The notes beneath the pieces were generated by a model. That model did not search any database. It was not told where the DNA came from and saw only the letters and a list, made by a program, of their open reading frames with translations. The position numbers and the translations under genes were made by a program. From contig JAJQBI010000010.1 of assembly GCA_021203365.1 (NCBI GenBank), positions 1-54,612 on the forward strand: DNA of 54,612 nucleotides, in the 5' to 3' direction. This DNA comes from Clostridiales bacterium. Its GTDB lineage: Bacteria; Bacillota; Clostridia; Lachnospirales; Lachnospiraceae. This document shows, piece after piece, positions 26,115 through 33,594 of the stretch; within the stretch, counting starts at the first letter, position 1, and every line of letters starts with the position of its first letter.

Positions 26115-27779
26115 TTATTTCGGCAGGCGGAAAGAGCTTTTCAGAGACACAATCCGGTTGAAAACAGGAGCTCCTTCCTTTGAGTCTCTGATATCCGCAC
26201 AGAAAAAGCCATTCCTCACAAACTGATAGCTGTCATATCCCCTGGCCTTCATAAGAGCCGGCTCCACAAAGGCTGTAACCGTGGTCAGAGAATTCGGATT
26301 TACGTTCAGAGAACCGTCTTCCTTATTGTAAACTCCCTTCTCCTCATCCACGATATTCTCATACAGGCGAACCACCGCCTGGCCCGCGTTTGACGCCTCC
26401 ACCCAGTGAATGGTGCCCTTTACCTTTCTTCCGTCCGGAGCGTTCCCGCCCTTTGTATCCGGGTCATACTGACAGTGAACCACTCTCACCGTCCCATCAT
26501 CATCCGCCTCATAACCGGTACAGGTTACAAAATAGGCATTCATCAGGCGCACCTCTGTTCCGAGGAACAGACGCTTATACTTTCTGGGAGGATCAATCAT
26601 AAAGTCCTCCCGCTCAATGTAGAGCTCCGGGCCGAAGGGAATCATCCGGCTGCCGAGCTCGGGGTTTTCCATATTGTTGGGCGCCTCCAGGTATTCCGTC
26701 TGTCCCTGCGGATAATTGTCGATCACCAGCCGGATGGGATCCAGCACCGCCATCATGCGGGGCCGCTTCAGCTTCAGATCTTCCCGGATACAGTACTCCA
26801 GCATGGCATAATCCACGGAGCTGTTTGCCTTGGAAACCCCGCAGAGCTCCACAAATCTCTGAATCGACTCCGGCGTGTAGCCCCGGCGGCGAAGAGCCGC
26901 GATGGATACCAGGCGGGGATCATCCCAACCGTCCACTGTGCCATCCTCCACAAGCTTTTTGATATAGCGCTTTCCGGTCACCACATTGGTGAGATAAAGC
27001 TTGGCAAACTCAATCTGCTTCGGGGGATGAGGATACTCAGCCTCCCGGACCACCCAGTCATAGAGAGGCCTGTGGTCCTCAAATTCCAGGGTGCAGATGG
27101 AATGGGTCACTCCTTCAATGGCATCCTCAATGGGATGGGCGAAATCATACATGGGGTAAATACACCATTCGTCTCCCGTATTGTGATGGGTCAGATGCGC
27201 CACTCTGTAAAGAACGGGATCCCGCATATTCATATTGGGAGACGCCATGTCAATCCTGGCACGGAGGACCTTTTCCCCGTCCCCATAGCGTCCCTCCTTC
27301 ATCTCTTCAAAAAGCCGAAGATTCTCCTCCACACTGCGGTTCCGGTAAGGGCTCTCCTTTCCGGGCTGTGTAAGTGTCCCCCGATATTCCCGGATCTCAT
27401 CCGCAGTCAGATCGCAGACATAAGCCTTTCCCTTCCGGATCAGCTTTACCGCCACCTCATACATCTGCTGGAAGTAGTCCGAAGCAAAAAACAGGCGGCC
27501 TTCCCAGTCCGCGCCCAGCCACCTCACATCTTCCTCGATGGAACGCACAAATTCCGTCTTCTCCTTCGTCGGATTTGTATCGTCAAAGCGAAGGTTGAAT
27601 TCTCCGTTGTATTCTCTGGCCAGTCCATAATTCAGAAGAATGGATTTGGCATGTCCAATGTGAAGATAACCGTTAGGCTCCGGCGGAAAACGGGTGCGCA
27701 CCGTATCGTAGACACCGTCCTTCAGATCCTGGTCGATGATATTTTCAATAAAATTCCTGGAAACCGTCTCGTTCTCCAT
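26115..27779 (-). CDS. glnS: glutamyl-specific class Ic synthetase: glutamine-tRNA ligase
   Basis: GlnRS, 554 residues. The HIGH motif is [18 protein letters not shown], followed by RFDDTNP and the GlnRS-type GWDDPRL and [13 protein letters not shown] segments; two beta-barrel anticodon domains follow. The KMSKS-like loop reads [10 protein letters not shown], differing from the VMSKR of E. coli. Its presence means that Gln-tRNA can be made directly, so GatCAB further right is free to serve Asn-tRNA. It lies downstream of tRNA-Thr but beyond a terminator. Confidence 0.96.
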   Translation of the reverse strand: MENETVSRNFIENIIDQDLKDGVYDTVRTRFPPEPNGYLHIGHAKSILLNYGLAREYNGEFNLRFDDTNPTKEKTEFVRSIEEDVRWLGADWEGRLFFASDYFQQMYEVAVKLIRKGKAYVCDLTADEIREYRGTLTQPGKESPYRNRSVEENLRLFEEMKEGRYGDGEKVLRARIDMASPNMNMRDPVLYRVAHLTHHNTGDEWCIYPMYDFAHPIEDAIEGVTHSICTLEFEDHRPLYDWVVREAEYPHPPKQIEFAKLYLTNVVTGKRYIKKLVEDGTVDGWDDPRLVSIAALRRRGYTPESIQRFVELCGVSKANSSVDYAMLEYCIREDLKLKRPRMMAVLDPIRLVIDNYPQGQTEYLEAPNNMENPELGSRMIPFGPELYIEREDFMIDPPRKYKRLFLGTEVRLMNAYFVTCTGYEADDDGTVRVVHCQYDPDTKGGNAPDGRKVKGTIHWVEASNAGQAVVRLYENIVDEEKGVYNKEDGSLNVNPNSLTTVTAFVEPALMKARGYDSYQFVRNGFFCADIRDSKEGAPVFNRIVSLKSSFRLPK

Positions 27780-27832
27780 TCCCTGTCCCTCCCTGTGCTG
27801 CTCCTTCCGAAACCGAAAAAAAGCCTTTTATA

Positions 27833-27861
27833 AAACAAAAACCCTTGATAATCAAGGGTTC
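27833..27861 (-). terminator. terminator after tRNA-Thr
   Basis: On the minus strand AACCCTTGAT, a short turn and ATCAAGGGTT are followed by TTTGTTTT, about 6 bases after the tRNA 3' end. Confidence 0.9.
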
Positions 27862-27866
27862 CAGAA

Positions 27867-27939
27867 AGCTGTTGACGGGAATCGAACCCGTGACCTCCGC
27901 CTTACCAAGGCGACGCTCTACCGACTGAGCCACAACAGC
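27867..27939 (-). tRNA. tRNA-Thr (anticodon GGT)
   Basis: The 73-base cloverleaf folds fully: acceptor GCTGTTG/CAACAGC, D stem GCTC/GAGC, anticodon stem TCGCC/GGCGG with loop TTGGTAA (anticodon GGT), five-base variable loop AGGTC, T stem ACGGG/CCCGT with TTCGATT loop. CCA is not encoded; the bases after the discriminator are TTC. Confidence 0.97.
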
Positions 27940-28022
27940 GCTTTTCATTTAAAGCAGCATCAACGCCGCTCACAGTTGCTTATATTATCAGACCCCAAAC
28001 ATTTTGTCAACAGAATTTTGAA

Positions 28023-28607
28023 TTATTTTTTATTTTTTTTTTGTATTTTCCCCCGGATTCTCTGCAGAGCATTGTCAATGGACTTTGGCGGTTTATCCAG
28101 GATTTCCGCGATTTCCCCGTATCCATACCCGTCCAGATAGCATTCCAGCACACGGTTTTCCAGGGGACTTAAGCCCTCCCGGATCTCCTCCTCCAGGATC
28201 CGCACATTTTCCCGGTCTATGAGGATCTCTTCCGGATTCCCGGTCCAGGACTGAAAAACCTCCGTCTCCGGAGGCTCCTCGCTGAGAGACACATAAGAAT
28301 TCAGGGGCTGGTGCTTCTGTCTTCCGGAGCTGGCCACAGCTGTATAGAGCTGCCGGTCGATACACAGACGTGCAAAGGTGGCAAAGGATGCCTCCCGGTT
28401 GGGCTGATAATCCCGCACCGCCTTAAAAAGACCGATCATCCCCTCCTGAATCAGGTCATCCGTATCTCCGCCCACCAGAAACATGGCTCTGGCCTTCTGC
28501 CGCACCAGCCCCTTATATTTCTCCATAAGATAATCGGAAATGCCGGTCTCTCCCTCCCGCATGCGGGAGATCAGTTCCTCATCCGGAATATTCTCATATC
28601 CGCTCAT
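28023..28607 (-). CDS. sigH: RNA polymerase sigma-H factor
   Basis: A 194-residue sigma-70-family factor with region 2 (DDLIQEGMIGLFKAVRDYQPN and SFATFARLCIDRQLY) and region 4 (LSPLENRVLECYLDGYGYGEIAEIL). Sequence, length and its place after rlmB identify Spo0H/SigH, the transition-phase and early sporulation sigma. ATG 28607 is preferred; the longer frame begins with TTG inside rlmB. Confidence 0.94.
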   Translation of the reverse strand: MSGYENIPDEELISRMREGETGISDYLMEKYKGLVRQKARAMFLVGGDTDDLIQEGMIGLFKAVRDYQPNREASFATFARLCIDRQLYTAVASSGRQKHQPLNSYVSLSEEPPETEVFQSWTGNPEEILIDRENVRILEEEIREGLSPLENRVLECYLDGYGYGEIAEILDKPPKSIDNALQRIRGKIQKKNKK

Positions 28608-28611
28608 TTTC

Positions 28612-29346
28612 TCAGGCCATCCTTTGCCGGACAATCTCGTAGGCCAGCACCCCCGCAGCCACAGACGCGTTAAGAGAATCGATGTCTCCCTTCATGGGAA
28701 TAGACGCGGTAAAATCACATTTTTCCCGGATCAGACGGCTGACGCCCTCTCCCTCGCTGCCAATCACAAGCCCGATAGGTCCCTTCAGATTCTGCCGGTA
28801 CATCAGCTCCCCGTCCATCTGGGCGCATACAAACCACAGTCCCTTTTCCTTCAGCTCATCCATGGTCCTTCCAAGGTTTGTCACCTTCGCCACAGGGGTA
28901 TAATGAACCGCTCCGGCCGAGGTCTTGGCCACCGTCGCGGTAAGCCCAACGGCGTGCCGCTTTGGAATAATCACCCCATGGGCGCCTGCAAGATTGGCCG
29001 TTCGAATGATTGCCCCCAGGTTGTGGGGATCCTCTATATTGTCCAGCAGGATCAGAAAGGGATCTTCTCCCTTTTCCCGCGCCCGGGAAAGCATATCTTC
29101 CACGGAAGCGTAGGCACAGGCAGCCGCCTGGGCGATCACGCCCTGATGCGCGCCGGTTTCGCTCATGGCATCCAGCCGTTCCCGGGGAACATAATTCACA
29201 ATGGTGTCGCCTTTTCGCGCCTCCCGGAGGATGGTGCGCACAGGACCGTCCTGACAGCCGTCCTGCACATACAGCCTGTCCACGCACCGTCCGGAACGAA
29301 AGGCTTCCAGAACCGCGTTGCGGCCCTCAATCAGATCACTGCTCAT
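28612..29346 (-). CDS. rlmB: 23S rRNA (guanosine-2'-O-)-methyltransferase RlmB
   Basis: A SpoU/TrmH-family (SPOUT) methyltransferase of 244 residues. The substrate-binding N-terminal part (EGRNAVLEAFRSG) precedes the three knot motifs: DNIEDPHNLGAIIRTANLAG, VIGSEGEGVS and DSLNASVAAGVLAYEI. The predicted target is Gm2251 (E. coli numbering). It overlaps mrnC by 4 bases and is followed by sigH. Confidence 0.95.
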   Translation of the reverse strand: MSSDLIEGRNAVLEAFRSGRCVDRLYVQDGCQDGPVRTILREARKGDTIVNYVPRERLDAMSETGAHQGVIAQAAACAYASVEDMLSRAREKGEDPFLILLDNIEDPHNLGAIIRTANLAGAHGVIIPKRHAVGLTATVAKTSAGAVHYTPVAKVTNLGRTMDELKEKGLWFVCAQMDGELMYRQNLKGPIGLVIGSEGEGVSRLIREKCDFTASIPMKGDIDSLNASVAAGVLAYEIVRQRMA

Positions 29347-29774
29347 CTTCCTGTCTCCTTGTCTGTCTTATCTCCGATTCCCTGCCGGACCAGGTAAAAA
29401 ATCCGGTCCATATCCTCCTTCAGATACAGATAGCCAACCAAAGCCTCAAAGCCGGTGGCCCGGCGGTAATCCGCCACGCTGGCGTGCTTGGCCATGGTGG
29501 GGGAATGAGCGTTGCGCCCGCGCCGGTAAACATTATACTCCTCCTCTGTCAGAAGAGGCTCCAGAATCTCCATCATGGCTGACTGTGCCGACGCCCGGAC
29601 CAGAGCGCTGGCACGGGCATGAAGACGACTCACCGGACAGTTTCCCTGCTTCACCAGAATCGTGCGGATAATCAGCTCATAAACCCCGTCTCCCAGATAG
29701 GCCAGGGTCAGGGGAGAATAAGTCCGCAGATCCGGTTTTTTCAGGGAAAAAGCCTGATCTAAGCCCGTTTCCAT
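29343..29774 (-). CDS. mrnC: Mini-ribonuclease 3
   Basis: A 143-residue RNase III-like catalytic domain without a dsRNA-binding domain. TLAYLGDGVYELIIR is the equivalent of the RNase III signature, and DYRRATGFEALVGYLYL carries the second acidic patch. MrnC matures 23S rRNA ends in Bacillus. The start overlaps the end of cysS by 16 bases. Confidence 0.95.
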   Translation of the reverse strand: METGLDQAFSLKKPDLRTYSPLTLAYLGDGVYELIIRTILVKQGNCPVSRLHARASALVRASAQSAMMEILEPLLTEEEYNVYRRGRNAHSPTMAKHASVADYRRATGFEALVGYLYLKEDMDRIFYLVRQGIGDKTDKETGR

Positions 29775-31168
29775 TTCACGCCTTCACGGGTATCCTTTAA
29801 AATGATACCCTTTTCCAGAAGCTCCCCGCGGATTTCATCCGCCCGGGCAAAATTCCTGTCCTTCCGGGCTTCCTGCCTTTCCCGGATCAGCGCCTCAATT
29901 TCCTCGTCCAGAATCTCTTCTTTTTCCCCAAGAGTGAGGCCCAGAACGTCGCACAGCCTGGTGAGCTTTTCAAGAAGAGCTCCCGCAAACTCCGCCGAAC
30001 AGCCCTCTCCTGCGTGGGTATTGGCAAATTTCACCAGCTCAAAAACCGCGGCCAGAGCGTCTGCCGTGTTAAAATCATCATCCATGGCCTCCTCAAATTT
30101 TGCCTCAAAGCCCTTTGCCTCTTCAAGAAGGGCCGCCTCCGCCTCAAGAAGAGAAGGCACAGACGCCGCCGCCTTTCGGTCCAAAAGCCTTGCCGCCGCC
30201 TCACGGATGCGCTCCAGAGAGCTCTTTGAAGATTCCATCAGATCTGCACTGAAATTCAGAGGACTGCGGTAATGGGCATTGAGCATGAAAAACCGCAGCA
30301 CCTGCAGATCATACTGCTCACTGATCTGACGAACCGTACGGAAGTTTCCAAGAGATTTGGACATTTTACGATTATCAATGTTCAGGAAGGCGTTGTGCAT
30401 CCAGTAGCGGGCAAAGATTTTCCCGTTGCAGCACTCGCTCTGGGCGATCTCGTTCTCATGGTGGGGAAAGATCAGATCCTCTCCGCCGGCATGAATATCA
30501 ATCTCCTCGCCCAGATATTTCTTGGACATCTCCGAACACTCAATGTGCCAGCCGGGGCGGCCGTCGCACCAGGGAGACGGCCAGGAGGGCTCTCCTTCCT
30601 TCTTCGGCTTCCACAGTACGAAATCCAGGGGATCCTCTTTCTGATCCTCCCCGGAGACCTGCAGAGCACGGAATCCGGACTGCAGGTCGTCCAGATTCTT
30701 ATGGGACAGCTTTCCGTAATCCCGGAAGCTCTTTACCCGAAAATAGACCGTCCCGTCCCCAACCACATAGGCATGCCCCTTCTCGATCAGCTTCTGAATC
30801 ATCTCGATCATGCCGCCGATCTCCTGTGTGGCCAGAGGCGCGGTGGTGGCCGGCTTTACATTCATGCCCTCCATATCCTTCCGGCACTCGGCGATATAGC
30901 GGGTGGAAATCTCCTGGGCGCTGACGCCCTCCTCCAGAGCTTTTTTGATAATTTTGTCATCCACATCTGTAAAATTGGAGACATAATTGACCTCATAGCC
31001 CTTGTACTCCATATAACGGCGTACCGTATCAAAGACAATCATCGGGCGGGCATTCCCGATATGGATCAGATTATAAACCGTCGGGCCGCAGACATACATC
31101 TTCACCTTTCCCTCCTCCAGAGGGACAAACTCTTCTTTCCTGCGGGTCATCGTATTAAATATTTTCAT
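29759..31168 (-). CDS. cysS: cysteine-tRNA ligase
   Basis: Class Ia synthetase of 469 residues. HIGH appears as HIGN within [21 protein letters not shown] as KMSKSLGNF, and the zinc site includes CGPTVYN Cys, GWHIECSEM Cys, and HHENE His/Glu. The start overlaps the ispF stop by 14 bases. No T-box leader is visible before the operon. Confidence 0.98.
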   Translation of the reverse strand: MKIFNTMTRRKEEFVPLEEGKVKMYVCGPTVYNLIHIGNARPMIVFDTVRRYMEYKGYEVNYVSNFTDVDDKIIKKALEEGVSAQEISTRYIAECRKDMEGMNVKPATTAPLATQEIGGMIEMIQKLIEKGHAYVVGDGTVYFRVKSFRDYGKLSHKNLDDLQSGFRALQVSGEDQKEDPLDFVLWKPKKEGEPSWPSPWCDGRPGWHIECSEMSKKYLGEEIDIHAGGEDLIFPHHENEIAQSECCNGKIFARYWMHNAFLNIDNRKMSKSLGNFRTVRQISEQYDLQVLRFFMLNAHYRSPLNFSADLMESSKSSLERIREAAARLLDRKAAASVPSLLEAEAALLEEAKGFEAKFEEAMDDDFNTADALAAVFELVKFANTHAGEGCSAEFAGALLEKLTRLCDVLGLTLGEKEEILDEEIEALIRERQEARKDRNFARADEIRGELLEKGIILKDTREGVKWKRA

Positions 31169-31655
31169 TCTCTTTTTCCTCCAGTTTCTGCGTCAGCAGA
31201 CAGACCGCCTGAGCCGCAATCCCCTCTCCGGCGCCTGTAAATCCAAGGCCTTCCTCTGTGGTAGCCTTCACGTTCACCGCATCCTCCCGGATTCCCATGA
31301 CCCGGGCCAGATTCCTTCGCATATCCGGAATATAAGGAGAAAGCTTCGGCTTCTGGGCAATGATCGTAGCGTCCATGTTTCCCACTTCATAGCCCTTCTC
31401 CCGGATTCTTTCCATCACATGCTCCAGAAGAAGCAGGCTGGAAATTCCCCGGTAGGACGGATCTGTATCGGGAAAATGCCGTCCGATATCCCCCAGCGCC
31501 GCGGCCCCCAAAATGGCATCCATCACCGCGTGGGTCAGCACATCCGCGTCGGAATGGCCAAGGAGTCCCCTTTCCCATGGAATCTTCACACCGCCGAGAA
31601 TCAGGTCCCGCCCTTCCCCCAGCCTGTGCACGTCATATCCTGTACCTATTCTCAT
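31155..31655 (-). CDS. ispF: 2-C-methyl-D-erythritol 2,4-cyclodiphosphate synthase
   Basis: MEP pathway enzyme for isoprenoid precursors, 166 residues. The metal site is in [17 protein letters not shown], and [20 protein letters not shown] and [11 protein letters not shown] follow. It heads the ispF-cysS-mrnC-rlmB-sigH operon; ispD is not adjacent. Confidence 0.98.
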   Translation of the reverse strand: MRIGTGYDVHRLGEGRDLILGGVKIPWERGLLGHSDADVLTHAVMDAILGAAALGDIGRHFPDTDPSYRGISSLLLLEHVMERIREKGYEVGNMDATIIAQKPKLSPYIPDMRRNLARVMGIREDAVNVKATTEEGLGFTGAGEGIAAQAVCLLTQKLEEKENENI

Positions 31656-31686
31656 TTTTTACTCTCGTTCCCTGTCTTTTTTGTCC

Positions 31687-31708
31687 GCCGCAGGCTGTCC
31701 CCTGCGGC
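31687..31708 (-). promoter_or_regulatory. hairpin in the ispF leader
   Basis: GCCGCAGG and CCTGCGGC form a perfect 8-bp stem with a 6-base loop immediately after the predicted transcription start of the ispF operon. On the minus strand it is followed by GGACAAAAAAG, not by a T-run, so it is not a terminator in that direction; it may stabilise the mRNA 5' end. Confidence 0.6.
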
Positions 31709-31714
31709 TTTTCC

Positions 31715-31743
31715 ATTATAGCTGAATCCATAACAAAAATCAA
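31715..31743 (-). promoter_or_regulatory. ispF operon promoter
   Basis: TTGATT (31738-31743), 17 bases, then TATAAT (31715-31720) on the minus strand, about 60 bases before the ispF start. Confidence 0.85.
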
Positions 31744-31746
31744 TAA

Positions 31747-31772
31747 GCGGCTGTCTCTTTTGAAACAGCCGC
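31747..31772. terminator. hairpin upstream of the ispF promoter
   Basis: GCGGCTGT, loop, AACAGCCGC gives an 8-bp stem. It lies about 235 bases after the stop of the exported serine hydrolase and just before the ispF promoter, so it may end leftward read-through. No strong T-run follows on the minus strand. Confidence 0.5.
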
Positions 31773-31784
31773 CCTTTTGATCCT

Positions 31785-32006
31785 GGTATCATCATGAGGT
31801 AGGGGTCAAAAGCATTTGACCCCTATGATACCTGAGAATTCCTCCGTGCTTCGCACTCCCGGAATTCTCAAAAACATTCGGAATCCGCTCATTTGGGCTA
31901 ATATATTAGCCCAAATGGCTACTTCCTCATGTTTTGGGCGGGTCAAGAGGTCATGAATTGGAACATAAATGTTCCATTCATAACCTTTTGACCCTGGTAT
32001 CATCAT
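31785..32006. repeat. modular palindromic repeat, copy 1 (long form)
   Basis: This 222-base block is almost entirely nested inverted repeats: GGTATCAT...AGGGGTCAAA/TTTGACCCCT...ATGATACC (31785-31832); TGAGAATTCC/GGAATTCTCA around an inner GTGC/GCAC (31833-31870); a perfect 28-base palindrome with arm CATTTGGGCTAATA (31890-31917); and a 55-base hairpin (31940-31994) with outer arm GGGTCAAGAGGT and inner GGAACAT/ATGTTCC. It closes with TGGTATCATCAT. It ends exactly at the stop codon of the serine hydrolase gene. Together with the ispF promoter it fills the 351-base gap. Confidence 0.92.
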
Positions 32007-33470
32007 CTACATATTCAAATAAGTATAAACCATGGAGGATACTTCCCGGATCTCCTGCATCACCGCATCGTACTCATCATAATCCTCCGTCATAATGCAA
32101 AGGATATAATCCGTCTTCTCCCCGTAAACAATCGCCACATCATGCTGATCGGAGTCCGTCTCTCCGGTCTTATTCGCAATCACCGCGTCCGACGCCGTAA
32201 TTCCATAGGGGATCTTCGTTGTGGTCTCCTGGTTCAGCAAAAGCTCCAGCATTTCCTGGGAAGCCTCCTCGCTGACACATTCCCCGTTGTAGATCCGCTC
32301 CAGAAGAAGTCCGCAGTTCTTGGCGGTGGTAAAATTATTATCCGCGATGCCTTCCGATTCAGAGGAAGAGGGATGAAGGGTATGCTGCACCAGGGTATTA
32401 TTGTAGCCCTCTCCGCTGAGATACTCGTTCATGACTTCCGCTCCGCTGATAAAATCATAGTCCGAGGTCTGCAGACGAACCAGCTCATTGTAGGACTCAT
32501 TGTCGCTGACCGTAATCATATCCCACAAAAGCGAATCCAGTTCCTGCTGAGCCAGGCTGCTGCTCTCGGAGACATTTAACCGGTCCGCCTCATTGGCCAG
32601 AACCTCCCCCATCTCCGCATAGGTCCTCTCCATCACAAAAAGCTTGATCAGACTGGCCGCGTACATCTGTGTATCATTTAAGACAATGGTCTGGCTGGTA
32701 TTCAGATCCTTGACATAGACACTCCACTCTCCGTCAAAATCCGGAACGTTCTCATCCAGCCAGGTCTCCAGGCCAAGCATCCCTGTATCTTCCACTTCCA
32801 CCTTCCCGGTGGCGTCCACGTTAAAGCCCTCCACAACCGTGCCGGAGGTCTGCAGCAGAACCCCGTTCTCTCCGCCGAAATAATAGTTTCCCTCAAATTC
32901 CTGCCCGTTTGAGGTCATCCGGCTGATATAGTGAATGCCCGGATCCGTGTGAAGCCTGCCGTTTCCGTCAAAATAATAGTAGCCGTTATAGGTGGTGCTT
33001 TCCACAACCAGATTATCCATATAACGAACCTGGGGCGCGGAAGTCAGCCGGCCCAGGTTATTGGCCATATATATCCCGTTAAATAAGAACACTTTATCTT
33101 CTCCGCTTTTGTCCGGGCCGGTGACATCCAGGCCGGAAATCTGCACAATCCGCGGACTGCCCGCCACATATTTCCCGCTGGCGTCGTGGTAATAATATCC
33201 GTTAAATTCTGTCCCGTCAATCTGAAAATGATCGAAGTAATGGACACAGGGGGCGGCGTCCAGAGAACCATCCGCATTCATACAATAGAATCCGTCGCTC
33301 TTCACCATATACTTCCCGCTTCCGTCTGTATAGGGCTCCGTTATAACCGTCTCCCGAACGGTCACCTCCGAATCCACCTCCGACGCCCAGGCTGTGTGGG
33401 AAAACCCGCCGGCCAGGAAGGAAAGTGACAGAAGAAAAATCCATCGGTTTATACTCTTGTGCTTTCTCAT
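32007..33470 (-). CDS. exported serine hydrolase, class A beta-lactamase fold, with N-terminal repeats
   Basis: A 487-residue protein with a signal peptide (about 1-30, cleaved near AWAS). Residues 50-220 hold about four repeats with YYY/FDGNGRL-like words (YNGYYYFDGNGRLHT), reminiscent of glucan- or choline-binding repeats. The C-terminal domain shows the class A motifs: S273-x-x-K276 (ASLIK), SDN at 322-324, and KTG at 434-436. No convincing Glu166-type ExxLN loop is seen, so it may be a peptidase/esterase-like relative rather than a true beta-lactamase. Probably surface-associated. Monocistronic. Confidence 0.85.
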   Translation of the reverse strand: MRKHKSINRWIFLLSLSFLAGGFSHTAWASEVDSEVTVRETVITEPYTDGSGKYMVKSDGFYCMNADGSLDAAPCVHYFDHFQIDGTEFNGYYYHDASGKYVAGSPRIVQISGLDVTGPDKSGEDKVFLFNGIYMANNLGRLTSAPQVRYMDNLVVESTTYNGYYYFDGNGRLHTDPGIHYISRMTSNGQEFEGNYYFGGENGVLLQTSGTVVEGFNVDATGKVEVEDTGMLGLETWLDENVPDFDGEWSVYVKDLNTSQTIVLNDTQMYAASLIKLFVMERTYAEMGEVLANEADRLNVSESSSLAQQELDSLLWDMITVSDNESYNELVRLQTSDYDFISGAEVMNEYLSGEGYNNTLVQHTLHPSSSESEGIADNNFTTAKNCGLLLERIYNGECVSEEASQEMLELLLNQETTTKIPYGITASDAVIANKTGETDSDQHDVAIVYGEKTDYILCIMTEDYDEYDAVMQEIREVSSMVYTYLNM

Positions 33471-33497
33471 GCGTTTCTCCTTTTTTCTTATCAGAAA

Positions 33498-33526
33498 AGT
33501 ATAAACCCTTTTCTTTTGAGCCGCAA
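33498..33526 (-). promoter_or_regulatory. serine hydrolase promoter
   Basis: TTGCGG (33521-33526), 17 bases, TATACT (33498-33503) on the minus strand, followed by AAGGAG before the ATG. Confidence 0.75.
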
Positions 33527-33594
33527 TTCCTTTTCATAAATTTCATAATTATTTCACATTTATTACGTACATTTTACATTTCGGCATTTTTCTC

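Noticed and set aside
31806..32006. Minus-strand 66-codon frame in the palindromic repeat
   Set aside because: The frame is made of inverted repeats, has no ribosome site and is not shared by copy 2.
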